Position numbers and translations under genes: made by a program. This document shows positions 25,894 through 34,273 of a DNA stretch of 64,000 nt, piece after piece. Numbering within the stretch: the stretch's first letter is position 1; each line of letters starts with the position of its first letter. This DNA is from Acidovorax sp. CF316 (lineage in GTDB: Bacteria > Pseudomonadota > Gammaproteobacteria > Burkholderiales > Burkholderiaceae_C). The DNA lies in NCBI RefSeq assembly GCF_000276605.1, contig NZ_AKJX01000207.1:54162-118161 (forward strand), written 5' to 3'. The notes under the pieces are model-generated. The model was not told the origin of the DNA. It did no database searches and was given only the letters and a program-made list of their open reading frames with translations.

Positions 25894-27168
25894 ATGCTCG
25901 ACCTGCTGATCCACAACGCCACCCTGCCCGACGGCCGCACCCACATGTCCGTGGCCGTGCAGGATGGCCGCATCAACGAGGTGACTGAGGGCCTCGCAGC
26001 CCCCGCGCACGAAACGGTGGATGCCGGCGGCCTGCTGCTGAGCCCGCCGTTCGTGGACGCCCATTTCCACATGGATTCCACGCTGAGCTATGGCCAGCCG
26101 CGCGTGAACCAGAGCGGCACCCTGCTCGAAGGCATTGCGCTGTGGGGCGAGCTCAAGCCCCAGCTCACGCACGAGGCCATCGTGCAGCGCGCGCTGCAGT
26201 ACTGCGACTGGGCCGTGGCCCAGGGCCTGCTGGCCATCCGCTCGCATGTGGACACCAGCGACCCGAGCCTGCTGCCCGTGCGCGCCCTGCTCGACGTGAA
26301 GCAGCGCGTGGCACCCTACCTGGACCTGCAGCTGGTGGCCTTTCCGCAGGACGGCGTGCTGCGTTCACCCGGCGGGTTGGACAACCTGACACGCGCGCTC
26401 GACCTGGGCGTGGACGTGGTGGGCGGCATCCCGCACTTCGAGCGCACCATGGCCCAGGGGGCCGAGAGCGTGAAGATCCTGTGCGAGCTGGCGGCCGAGC
26501 GCGGCAAGCGCGTGGACATGCACTGCGACGAGTCGGACGACCCGCTGTCGCGCCATGTGGAGACCCTTGCGCACGAAACCCACCGCCTGGGACTGCACGG
26601 CCGCGTGGCGGGCTCGCACCTCACGTCGATGCACAGCATGGACAACTACTATGTGAGCAAGCTCATCCCGCTGATGGCCGAGGCGCAGCTGGGCGTGGTC
26701 GCCAACCCGCTGATCAACATCACCCTGCAGGGCCGCCACGACACCTACCCCAAGCGCCGGGGCATGACGCGCGTGCCCGAGCTCATGGCGGCCGGCCTCA
26801 CCGTGGCCTTTGGCCACGACTGCGTGATGGACCCCTGGTACGGTGGCGGCAGCGCCGACATGCTGGAGGCGGCCCACATGGGCCTGCATGTGGCGCAGAT
26901 GACCAGCCAGGCCGCCATGCGCCAGTGCTTCGAGGCGGTCACCACCAACCCGGCCCAACTGCTGGGGCTGGAAAGCTATGGCCTGGCGGCCGGCTGCCAC
27001 GCCGACTTCGTGCTGCTGCACGCGCGCAACCCGGTCGAGGCCATTCGCCTGCGGTCCACGCGGCTGGCGGTGTACCGGCGCGGCCAGAAGATCGCCAGCA
27101 GCCCCGCCCCCATTGCCCGCCTGGCACTGCCCGGCCGGCCGGACAGCGCAGCGTTCCTGGCGCAATAA
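25894..27168 (+). CDS. codA: Cytosine deaminase-like amidohydrolase
   Basis: A 424-residue amidohydrolase close to E. coli CodA, which deaminates cytosine to uracil. Metal-binding residues are visible in VDAHFHMD (HxH near residue 56), DMHCDESDD, SHLTSMHSMDNYY and FGHDCVMDPWYGGG. The substrate-site stretch NPLINITLQGRHDTYPKRRGMTRV closely follows CodA. Members of this subgroup may act on other cyclic amidines or isoguanine, so the exact base is not certain. It closes the transporter cluster 88 bases after the secreted protein and would supply uracil for Upp. Confidence 0.9.
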   Translation: MLDLLIHNATLPDGRTHMSVAVQDGRINEVTEGLAAPAHETVDAGGLLLSPPFVDAHFHMDSTLSYGQPRVNQSGTLLEGIALWGELKPQLTHEAIVQRALQYCDWAVAQGLLAIRSHVDTSDPSLLPVRALLDVKQRVAPYLDLQLVAFPQDGVLRSPGGLDNLTRALDLGVDVVGGIPHFERTMAQGAESVKILCELAAERGKRVDMHCDESDDPLSRHVETLAHETHRLGLHGRVAGSHLTSMHSMDNYYVSKLIPLMAEAQLGVVANPLINITLQGRHDTYPKRRGMTRVPELMAAGLTVAFGHDCVMDPWYGGGSADMLEAAHMGLHVAQMTSQAAMRQCFEAVTTNPAQLLGLESYGLAAGCHADFVLLHARNPVEAIRLRSTRLAVYRRGQKIASSPAPIARLALPGRPDSAAFLAQ

Positions 27169-27174
27169 AGATCG

Positions 27175-27191
27175 GCTGCTGCGACAGCAGC
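27175..27191. terminator. Hairpin between convergent genes
   Basis: GCTGCTG (27175-27181), a CGA loop and CAGCAGC (27185-27191) form a perfect 7-bp stem in the 30 bases between the cytosine deaminase and the convergent diguanylate cyclase gene. There is no T-run, so termination in either direction is only possible, not shown. Confidence 0.4.
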
Positions 27192-27198
27192 GGCTGGG

Positions 27199-28404
27199 TC
27201 AGTGGGCAGGCACCGCAACCGTGGCCGATACTGCCCGCTCGGGCGCCCTGAGCACCTCCACCCGATTGCGACCGCGCTTCTTGGCCAGGTACATGGCCTC
27301 ATCGGCGCGCTGCAGCACGGACTCAGGGGTTTCACCCGGCATGCTCAGCGTGACCCCGATGCTCACGGTGATCGGAATGGCGCTGCGCTCGGTGGGAGCC
27401 GGCTGCGCCGCCACCAGGGCGCACAGGCGTTCAGCCACCGTGCGCGCGCCCTCGTGGTCGGCGTTGGGCAGGGCAATCGCGAACTCCTCGCCCCCCAGGC
27501 GGCCCAGCACGTCCTCGCGGCGCAGGCAGCGGTTGGCCAGCAGCACGAAGTGGCGCAGCACCTCGTCGCCGCACTGGTGGCCCCAGGTGTCATTGACCTT
27601 CTTGAAATGGTCCAGGTCCATCACCAGCACCGGCAGTCCGGCACCGCTGGTGCGCTGGGCATTGCTCATGGCCTTGTCCAGCAGCGTCAGGAAGGCGCGG
27701 CGGTTGAACACATTGGTCAGCGGGTCCACCTCGGCCAGGTGGCGCAGTTCATTGGCGATGAATTCGTTGGCCAGCATCAGCGCGCCGAAGGCGAACAGCA
27801 CCAGCGCGATCAACGACTCGAGCACAACGAACTGCGACAGCCGGGCCACCAGGCTCGCGTCCATCCCGCCTTCCACCGTGCCGGCACCCAGCCTGAACAG
27901 CAAGGGGCGCAGCAGCAGGAACAGGCCGTGGGCAGCCGCCGCCAGCGCAAAGAGGTAGCGCGCAGGCACCAGCCGCGCCTCCCCTTGCGCCAGGGTGCGC
28001 GCGGTCAACAGGAAGAACACACCGGCACCCAGCCCGGCGAACACGAAGCGCATGCCCAGGTGGGGCTGTACCACGGTGAAGTAGGCCGATGCCAGCACCA
28101 GCGCCCCTATGGCGGCTGCCGCATACGCATGGGAGGCCGGCGGCCGCCCCATGTAGGCACGGCTGCCCAGCAGGCACATGTAGGCCGCCAGCGAGATGCA
28201 GCACTGTGAGATGACCACAGACACCAGCTCGGGCAGGTGCTCGCGCGCCAGCAGGCTCACACTGAACACCCCGGCCGACAGGAAGGACAGCACCCACCAC
28301 CCCAGGCCGGGAATGTTCCGGTTGAAATGCCACATGGTGAACACCACCAGGGTGAGCAGCATTGCGAGAATGGCAGCGAGGATGACGAGTGTCGGACTGT
28401 GCAC
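27199..28404 (-). CDS. Membrane diguanylate cyclase (GGDEF)
   Basis: The 401-residue protein has six or seven hydrophobic helices in the first 220 residues and a GGDEF domain after about 235 that makes cyclic di-GMP from GTP. The domain shows DPLTNVFNRRAFL, VMDLDHFKKVNDTWGH, the active-site loop GGEEF and SIGVT. RRED lies five residues before GGEEF, so the inhibitory I-site RxxD is present. The N-terminal membrane part is not a family I can name. GTG 28404 begins just before the first helix; a GTG at 28518 would add 38 residues. The EAL protein at 41063 would degrade the same messenger. Confidence 0.9.
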   Translation of the reverse strand: MHSPTLVILAAILAMLLTLVVFTMWHFNRNIPGLGWWVLSFLSAGVFSVSLLAREHLPELVSVVISQCCISLAAYMCLLGSRAYMGRPPASHAYAAAAIGALVLASAYFTVVQPHLGMRFVFAGLGAGVFFLLTARTLAQGEARLVPARYLFALAAAAHGLFLLLRPLLFRLGAGTVEGGMDASLVARLSQFVVLESLIALVLFAFGALMLANEFIANELRHLAEVDPLTNVFNRRAFLTLLDKAMSNAQRTSGAGLPVLVMDLDHFKKVNDTWGHQCGDEVLRHFVLLANRCLRREDVLGRLGGEEFAIALPNADHEGARTVAERLCALVAAQPAPTERSAIPITVSIGVTLSMPGETPESVLQRADEAMYLAKKRGRNRVEVLRAPERAVSATVAVPAH

Positions 28405-28597
28405 TGAAGCTGGCTGACTGACTGGCAGGTGGTAGGCGCGCTCTTGGGCGCGATGGAAGGCCCGTGCAGGCTGGGATGCAGGCAATGTTACTCTTACCCC
28501 ATGACCCAGGGCTGACACAGCCCCGAGGAAACCTGCTACCCGCCCCGAAGTGTGGCGCGCGCCGGACAGCCAGCCTCCCCCTTACCTGCCTGCCGAC

Positions 28598-29347
28598 ATG
28601 ATCTCGTCCCAGTTCGTCAGCCGGATCACGCTGCTGCGTGACAAGGTCGAGTCCTTCGACCAGTACCCGTTCTCACTGCCCCTCCTTCGCGACCTGGAGC
28701 AGATCGACCTGCACCCGCACGTGAACTTCTTCGTGGGCGAAAATGGCTCGGGCAAATCGACGCTGCTCGAAGCCATCGCCGTGTCGCTGGGCTTCAATGC
28801 CGAGGGCGGATCGATGAACTTCAGCTTCGGCACGCGCGCATCGCATTCCGACCTGCACCGGTACCTGCGCATCGCCAAGGGCCTGCGCCGGCCCAGGGAC
28901 GGCTACTTCCTGCGGGCCGAGAGTTTTTTCAATGTAGCCACCGAGATCGAGAAGATGGACGAAGAGCCCTGCCCTGCGCCGCCCATCATCAACAGCTATG
29001 GTGGCCGCTCCCTGCACGAGCAATCGCACGGCGAGTCGTTCATGGCCTTGATGACGGAGCGCTTTGGCGGCCAGGGCCTGTACATCCTGGACGAGCCCGA
29101 AGCCGCGCTGTCACCCCGGCGCCAACTGGCCACGCTGGCGCGCATGCGCGACCTGGTGGAAGAGAAATCGCAGTTCATTATCGCCACGCACTCGCCGATC
29201 CTCATGGCCTACCCGGACGCGACCATCTTTCACTGCGGCCAAGACGGCATAGCGCCCATCGCTTACCAGGACACCGAACACTTTCGGGTGCCGCGCGACT
29301 TTTTCATGGACCCAGAGGGCATGCTGAAGGGGCTCCTCGGGGGCTGA
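28598..29347 (+). CDS. AAA family ATPase with ABC-like active site
   Basis: A stand-alone 249-residue ATPase of the AAA_21/AAA_23 type. Motifs are Walker A VGENGSGKSTLLEAIA (about 48-63), the signature-like SHGESF, Walker B GLYILDEPEAALS and the switch His in IIATHSPILMAYP. These look like an ABC/SMC-type head with no coiled coil and no membrane domain. Such short predicted ATPases are widespread, and their role is unclear. It is monocistronic here, divergent from the diguanylate cyclase. ATG 28598 (MISSQF) is chosen because an upstream ATG adds only non-conserved residues. Confidence 0.88.
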   Translation: MISSQFVSRITLLRDKVESFDQYPFSLPLLRDLEQIDLHPHVNFFVGENGSGKSTLLEAIAVSLGFNAEGGSMNFSFGTRASHSDLHRYLRIAKGLRRPRDGYFLRAESFFNVATEIEKMDEEPCPAPPIINSYGGRSLHEQSHGESFMALMTERFGGQGLYILDEPEAALSPRRQLATLARMRDLVEEKSQFIIATHSPILMAYPDATIFHCGQDGIAPIAYQDTEHFRVPRDFFMDPEGMLKGLLGG

Positions 29348-29394
29348 GTACCGACGCTGCGGCATAAACCGCAACGCCTGGAAGGTGCGGGGTG

Positions 29395-29880
29395 CTACAC
29401 CAGCCCGGCGGCCTCGTGCCAGAACGCCAGGGTCGCGCCCTCCTGCACACGGGCAGCCAATGCAGTACCCGGCTGCACCCAGGTGATGTAGGGCGTGGGA
29501 TCACCACAGAGCACCTCGAATTGCACCGAAACACCCAGCGATTCAGCCACCGCAGGCACAGGATTGGCGAGGCGACCTTCGATCCACCTGGCCATAGGCG
29601 GCAGTTTCTCCTCGTCACTGCGGTAGCGCTGGTAAGCCTCGTAGTCAGCGCGCGAAACCTCCACCCAGCCGATGAAGCCCAGTGGCTTTTCCGATGGGTC
29701 CTGGAAAGCCAGCGCCAGCTCGCAGCTGATGAAGTGCCGCTTGTTGCCGATGCGGCACATGTACTCATCGTCCGATACCAGCTTCTGCGCAGACGCGAAC
29801 CCCAGCTTGGGCAAACGCCACATGAAGTAGCGAGACATCTCGCCATGGACTTTTCCGCAGCTGCTGCAGATGGACGCCAT
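29395..29880 (-). CDS. DUF2199 domain protein
   Basis: This 161-residue protein starts with a probable zinc knuckle, CSSCGKVHGE, and continues with the conserved DUF2199 sequence (DDEYMCRIGNKRHFISCELAL, GFIGWVEVSRADYEAY). The family has no known function. A GGGAGG site lies 6 bases before ATG 29880. It follows the J-domain operon on the same strand by 45 bases and might be its last gene, although the gap is longer than those inside the operon. Confidence 0.85.
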   Translation of the reverse strand: MASICSSCGKVHGEMSRYFMWRLPKLGFASAQKLVSDDEYMCRIGNKRHFISCELALAFQDPSEKPLGFIGWVEVSRADYEAYQRYRSDEEKLPPMARWIEGRLANPVPAVAESLGVSVQFEVLCGDPTPYITWVQPGTALAARVQEGATLAFWHEAAGLV

Positions 29881-29925
29881 CAGAACCTCCCGATTGAGAA
29901 GGACAGCAATGTAAACCCTGGAATT

Positions 29926-31197
29926 TCAACCCACCACGTTGCATTCCCGGCGCAGCAACGCCAGGGCATCGTGCATCTGGTAGTCCATGTCGCTGAGCAG
30001 TGTGGCCTGCGACTCCTGCACGAAGCTGTTCCACAGGTCCCCATAGTCGGCCTGGCGCACGCCGGGCGCATGCGCGCGGATGAACCCGGTTGCCAGCTCG
30101 GGCTGCCAGCCGCTCTTGCGCAACTTGCGCACCAGGCTGGCGGCGGTCTTTTCGGTCAGCACCGTCTTCTTGGGCGTGCCGGTGGCCAGGCACAGGAACA
30201 GGGTCAGCAGGCTGGGCTCGTCCTCGTTGCCCTGCACGGCCTTGGTCCAGGTCTTGCTGGCGGGCTGGGGGGCATCGCCCTCTTCGTCCAGGTCGGCCAG
30301 GTTGCGGTGGTAGTCGTCCACCTCGGCCAGGGGGTCGTCGAGCAGGAAGTAGCGCGCACGGAAACCGCTGGTGGGCCGCAGCAGGTTGCGCAGTGGCGTG
30401 GCCGTGTCGAGCAGCCTGGGCAGGTCGGCCAGCACCGTGGCGCGCTGGGCCTCCACCACATCCTTCAGGTCGGCAGGCAGGCCAGGCGGCAGCGACAGCC
30501 TGACCTGGTCCGCCGTGGTCTTCTTCTTGCGGTGGGCCGTGGCGATCTTCTCGAACACCACGGCATTGGGCCAATCACCCACCTTGGGGGCCAGGGCCTG
30601 CAGCAGCAGGCCGGTGCGGACCACGGCCTCGGCGTCGGCGCCCGATTCTTCGAGCGCGTCGTCGTCCAGGTCGTACTGTTCGGCCAGCCACCGGGCAGCG
30701 CCGATGGCCGCTGCGATCTGGCTGCGCCGCGCCAGCTCGGCGCGGTAATCGGCATGGCTGCGCAGCGACCACACGGCCAGCAACGGCGTTTCGGCATCGG
30801 CGTACCCGCCCATGCCGAAATTGCTGCTCTCGGGCATGGCGATCAGGCGCTTGAGCATGTCCGACCCGCCCTTGGAGCGCGACAGGAAGGAGTTGTCGCG
30901 CAGCGACACCGCGGCCTCGTGCAGGTCGCCCCCCGTGGTGTCCAGCAGGTACAGGCTGATCAGGTTGACCATGCGGTCGCGGGCCTTCTCCAGCTCGGGC
31001 CGCAGGAACTCGCTGCCGAAGTAGCGCGCGATCTGCACCATGCCCTTGGGGGCGTCGGTGTTCATCGCGGCCAGCCTGGCCGCATCGATGATGCCGTGCG
31101 CCACGCCGTGGGCCAGCGCCTTCTCGAAGAAGGGGCGCGCGTCGTGCAGTTGCAGCGCGTTGGCCGCCGGCGCAGAAGACATTTCGTGCTCGGACAT
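29926..31197 (-). CDS. Unrecognised 423-residue protein of the J-domain operon
   Basis: I do not recognise a family. The protein is predicted soluble and mostly helical, with no signal peptide or membrane helix. Residues 80-110 carry VSLRDNSFLSRSKGGSDMLKRL. An acidic helix (EQYDLDDDALEESGADAEAV) lies near 180 and another acidic patch (NLADLDEEGDA) near 310. The C-terminus ends in RRECNVVG. ATG 31197 is preferred; a TTG six bases upstream is also possible. The gap to the upstream gene is only 8 bases, so it is co-translated with the two other unknowns and the J-domain protein. Confidence 0.8.
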   Translation of the reverse strand: MSEHEMSSAPAANALQLHDARPFFEKALAHGVAHGIIDAARLAAMNTDAPKGMVQIARYFGSEFLRPELEKARDRMVNLISLYLLDTTGGDLHEAAVSLRDNSFLSRSKGGSDMLKRLIAMPESSNFGMGGYADAETPLLAVWSLRSHADYRAELARRSQIAAAIGAARWLAEQYDLDDDALEESGADAEAVVRTGLLLQALAPKVGDWPNAVVFEKIATAHRKKKTTADQVRLSLPPGLPADLKDVVEAQRATVLADLPRLLDTATPLRNLLRPTSGFRARYFLLDDPLAEVDDYHRNLADLDEEGDAPQPASKTWTKAVQGNEDEPSLLTLFLCLATGTPKKTVLTEKTAASLVRKLRKSGWQPELATGFIRAHAPGVRQADYGDLWNSFVQESQATLLSDMDYQMHDALALLRRECNVVG

Positions 31198-31205
31198 GAA
31201 CAAAG

Positions 31206-31964
31206 TCAGATGGCCGACTCTTCGTCGGATGCGCGGGCGGCAGGCGTGGCCTTGCCGCGGTCGGTCTCGCTGGTCTCGAACTTGCCGTCATCCTCTTCGG
31301 CGGGCTCATCGCCTTCGTCCAGGCCCAGGTCGAAGGCGCGGGCCTTGGCGCGCAGCACCAGCAGGGTTTCGATGAACAGGTCGCGGCATTCGTAGCGCAG
31401 CAGCCAGGCCATCTGCATCCAGTCGCGGTCGGCCACTTCGTCCTGGTCGATGCGCGGCTGCACGTAGCCCGAGGCCAGCAGCTCGTCGTCGGTGAGCGTG
31501 GGGCCGTAGTCCTCCACCGCATCGAAGGTGCCGGTGCGGGCAAAGGCCTCGATGCGGCTCCACTTTTCAGCAAAGTAATTGGCCAGCGCCTCGCTGCCAC
31601 CCTCCAGGTCGCCAATGGCGGTGAGGAAGGCCACCGGGTCGGCATCGTCGCGGAACACCACGGCGTTGACCATGTTGCGCAGGTGCGTGTGGGTGAGGTC
31701 CTTGTACTGCTTTTCGAGCACCATGGCGCGCGCGAACTGCTCGGGCGTGACCAGCAGGTTGACCACCGAGGCCTTGGAGTCGTCGTACTCGCGCATCACG
31801 GCCAGGATGTCCTTGGGCGCGAGCTGGTCGAGCACCACCATCAGGGCGTTGTCGCCATCGGTGTCGGCCAGTTCGGCCAGCGCCGATTCGGCGCCCACGA
31901 TGTCGCCAGCCGCGATGAGGCTGGTGGTCTTGGTGATCAGGGCCAGGTGGTTGTTGCTGCTCAT
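31206..31964 (-). CDS. Unrecognised 252-residue protein of the J-domain operon
   Basis: No family is recognised. The first 200 residues are helical and soluble. They include a repeat-like start (ITKTTSLIAAGDIVGAESALAELADTDGDNAL) that could be a short TPR-like pair. A Trp/Cys-containing stretch (WMQMAWLLRYECRDLFIETLL) lies near residue 185. The last 45 residues are acidic and probably disordered (EGDEPAEEDDG). The start lies 2 bases after the stop of the upstream gene, a spacing that normally means translational coupling. Confidence 0.8.
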   Translation of the reverse strand: MSSNNHLALITKTTSLIAAGDIVGAESALAELADTDGDNALMVVLDQLAPKDILAVMREYDDSKASVVNLLVTPEQFARAMVLEKQYKDLTHTHLRNMVNAVVFRDDADPVAFLTAIGDLEGGSEALANYFAEKWSRIEAFARTGTFDAVEDYGPTLTDDELLASGYVQPRIDQDEVADRDWMQMAWLLRYECRDLFIETLLVLRAKARAFDLGLDEGDEPAEEDDGKFETSETDRGKATPAARASDEESAI

Positions 31965-31966
31965 GG

Positions 31967-32542
31967 TCAGTCCTTGCGGTCAAAGCCTACGTCGGACAGC
32001 CAGTTGTCGCTGGCCTCCTCGCGCGAGCGGGCGTTGTGCGGGTCGGCGGCATCGTCGGCGCTCAGGTTGTCGTAGCCGTCGTCGTGCTCGGCGGCGTCTT
32101 CGTCGTTCTCTTCATCTTCGGCGTCGGCTTGCTGGGCCGCAGGCGCCAGGCGCGAATGCACCTGCAGGTACTCGAGGCCCGCTGCCACGGCCATGAAGCG
32201 CTCGCCGCCAGGCTCGGCCAGCACCGTCTTGGCCAGGCTGGCAGCCCAGGGCTCGAGCAGCACGGCGCCATCGGCCAGGGTGCTCCAGGCCGGCAGGTCG
32301 TCCACGCCGCGGCCGATCAGGTGCTCCAGCGCCGCGGGGCGCGCAAAGCGAAAACCCTGGTGGAAGACCACGGCCACCATCTCGGGGGCCAGCTCCATCA
32401 TCTGCACGAGAAAGGCCATTTCGTTGCGCTTTTGCGCCAGCCGCTTGCGCAGCACGTCCTTGCCTTCGGAATCCTGGGTCAGGTCATCGAGCTCGGCCTG
32501 GTAGGCCGAACGCAGGTCATAGAAATAGGGAGAGAGTTTCAC
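31967..32542 (-). CDS. Unrecognised 191-residue acidic-tail protein of the J-domain operon
   Basis: The start is a GTG whose last two bases are part of the J-domain gene's stop (GTGA, 32539-32542). Residues 1-130 are helical and soluble, with MKLSPYFYDLRSAYQAELDDL at the front and KRNEMAFLVQMMELAPEMVAVVF near 40. Residues 135-191 are rich in Asp and Glu (EDEENDEDAAEHDDGYD) and probably disordered. No family is recognised. The acidic tail, shared in kind with the next gene's product, could bind basic clients or ribosomal proteins; that is speculation. Confidence 0.8.
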   Translation of the reverse strand: MKLSPYFYDLRSAYQAELDDLTQDSEGKDVLRKRLAQKRNEMAFLVQMMELAPEMVAVVFHQGFRFARPAALEHLIGRGVDDLPAWSTLADGAVLLEPWAASLAKTVLAEPGGERFMAVAAGLEYLQVHSRLAPAAQQADAEDEENDEDAAEHDDGYDNLSADDAADPHNARSREEASDNWLSDVGFDRKD

Positions 32543-32823
32543 GAAGGAAGAATGCCTTGGGTGTAGGTGTGCCAGATTTCCTGGGCGGTCTGCAGCGGGT
32601 CGTCGAGCAGGTTGCGGCGGCGGTTGTCGTCGTAGGCCTGGCGTGCCGTATCGTCGGACAGCACGTCATACGCCTTCTGCACCGCCTGGAAGCGCTGCGC
32701 GGCGTCGGGCGCCGGGTTGCGGTCCGGGTGGTAGAAGGCCGCCTTCTGGCGGTAGGCCTTCTTGATGTCGGCGAGCGAGGCGTTGGCCGCCAGCCCGAGG
32801 GCGGCGTAGTGGTCTGCAGTCAT
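32539..32823 (-). CDS. Stand-alone J-domain protein
   Basis: The 94-residue protein is almost wholly a J-domain: HYAALGLAANASLADIKKAYRQKAAFYHPDRNP with the HPD motif at about residues 32-34, and FQAVQKAYDVLSDDTARQAYDDNRR. J-domains stimulate Hsp70 (DnaK) ATPase. It lacks the Gly/Phe, zinc-finger and C-terminal client-binding parts of DnaJ, so client choice must come from partners. The C-terminus extends about 20 residues (DDPLQTAQEIWHTYTQGILPS). It heads a run of four overlapping or nearly touching genes, and the three unknown products are the obvious partner candidates. Confidence 0.9.
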   Translation of the reverse strand: MTADHYAALGLAANASLADIKKAYRQKAAFYHPDRNPAPDAAQRFQAVQKAYDVLSDDTARQAYDDNRRRNLLDDPLQTAQEIWHTYTQGILPS

Positions 32824-32887
32824 GGAATCCAGGTGGTGCGGTGGCCGGCGCGCACAGCGGGCGCCGGCACCAGGGCGGCGGGCTTCT

Positions 32888-33601
32888 TCAGCCGCCCAGG
32901 CTCACGTACACGTTCTGCACGTCGTCGTTGGAGTCGATGGCCGCCAGAAAGTTTTCCACCTCTTCGAGCTGTTCGGCCGTGAGGTTGGCGGGGTTCACCG
33001 GGTTCTTGGGCTTGTAGCCCAGCTTGGCCGACAGCACCGTGAAGCCCTGGGCCGGCAGAGCGCGGCTCACCAGGTCCAGGTCGGTCGGGTCGGTCCAGAA
33101 GGTGGTGTTGCCTTCTTCGTCGCCGGCCTCGAAGTCCTGCGCACCGGCCTCGATGGCGGCCATTTCAGGGTCGGCATCGCCGTTGGCGGGCTCGGCTTCG
33201 ATCATGCCCACGTGGTTGAAGTCCCAGGCCACCGAGCCGGAGGTGCCCAGCTGGCCCTTGCGGAACAGCACGCGCATCTCGGGCGCGGTGCGGTTGACGT
33301 TGTCGGTCAGGCACTCGACCATCACCGCCACCTGGTGGGGCGCAAAGCCTTCATAGATCACGCGCTCGTAGTTGACCGCATCGGCGCCGGTACCGGAGCC
33401 CTTCTTGATGGCGCGCTCCAGCGTGTCCTTGGGCATGGAGACCTTGCGGGCCTGCTCGACCACCAGGCGCAGTCGTGCATTGCCGGCCGGGTCGGCACCG
33501 CCGCGCGCAGCGACCATGATTTCCTTGACCAGCTTGCCAAACAGCTTGCCCTTGGCATCTGCGACCTGTGCCTTGCCTTTTGCTTTCCACTGCGCGCCCA
33601 T
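32888..33601 (-). CDS. YebC/PmpR family protein, YeeN-like paralogue
   Basis: A second YebC-family protein of 237 residues. It begins [33 protein letters not shown] instead of the MAGHSKW start of the 6724-7443 protein, as does E. coli Yee[31 protein letters not shown] and [15 protein letters not shown] are family sequence. Work on the family links members to the ribosome and to relief of polyproline stalling; that is not visible here. A GAAGAGG site precedes ATG 33601. The J-domain operon starts 64 bases downstream, so shared transcription is possible. Confidence 0.93.
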   Translation of the reverse strand: MGAQWKAKGKAQVADAKGKLFGKLVKEIMVAARGGADPAGNARLRLVVEQARKVSMPKDTLERAIKKGSGTGADAVNYERVIYEGFAPHQVAVMVECLTDNVNRTAPEMRVLFRKGQLGTSGSVAWDFNHVGMIEAEPANGDADPEMAAIEAGAQDFEAGDEEGNTTFWTDPTDLDLVSRALPAQGFTVLSAKLGYKPKNPVNPANLTAEQLEEVENFLAAIDSNDDVQNVYVSLGG

Positions 33602-33762
33602 GTTGGACCTCTTCCTCGGTGAGTTTTGGTTGGTCGGGCGCCCTGCCCTTCAAGCAGGCGCCCTGTCAGGCCAGGAATCCGGGCTTGAAAGCGTTGCAAA
33701 AACGCCGCAGCCCCGTCTCTGGCCGAACCCTATAGAGTACCACTGTCGCCAAGGTGCAAGCA

Positions 33763-34155
33763 CTATGGGGGCATGGGCACATCGATCTGCACCGGTGCCT
33801 CGTCCACGCCGTGCAGCCAGATGAAGGGCCTGTCGTGCAGCCTGGAGGGCGCCTGCTCGTCGGGCAGGAGGATCAGGTAGTCGCCGCCGCCATTGCTGGC
33901 AATGGCGATCGCCTGGGGCGGAAACCCCGTCCATTCGCGGGCCGCAGCCGTTTCCCCAAGGATGTGGGTTGCGGAGCGGGTGATGTGCTTGCGGTCCCTC
34001 GTGTCGGGCACGGAAAACAGCTCCCAGTACTCGCCCTCGGCCTCCAGGGTGCCGCCATTGGCCTGCATCAGCCGCACCCGCAGCCAGGGCGGCAGCGCAA
34101 GGCCCAATTGGTCCTCTGCAGCCGCGACAAAGGATTCGGTGGTGGGAAGCGCCAT
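33763..34155 (-). CDS. SMI1/KNR4 family protein
   Basis: The 130-residue protein fits the SMI1/KNR4 (SUKH) fold: ESFVAAAEDQLGLALPPWLRVRLMQANGG at the start, WELFSV in the middle and GGGDYLILLPDE near the end. SUKH proteins are often immunity proteins paired with secreted or contact-dependent toxins, but many are free-standing. No toxin gene is visible here. The frame extends upstream without a recognised start, and ATG 34155 gives the family's usual beginning. It lies between the YeeN-like gene and the divergent SpmA-SpmB fusion. Confidence 0.85.
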   Translation of the reverse strand: MALPTTESFVAAAEDQLGLALPPWLRVRLMQANGGTLEAEGEYWELFSVPDTRDRKHITRSATHILGETAAAREWTGFPPQAIAIASNGGGDYLILLPDEQAPSRLHDRPFIWLHGVDEAPVQIDVPMPP

Positions 34156-34273
34156 GGCAGGCACGCTACCAGATCGCGCCAGCCCAGGGAACCCGGGCAA
34201 ATCGCCAAGGCCCGTGCCGCTGGCTCGCACCGACCCAAGGTAACCTTGGAAGCTGCAATTTCCTGGAGACCGG

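Noticed and set aside
29392..31395. Plus-strand frame open for 667 codons over the J-domain operon
   Set aside because: Antisense shadow. The minus-strand genes have coupled spacing, plausible protein composition and ribosome sites.
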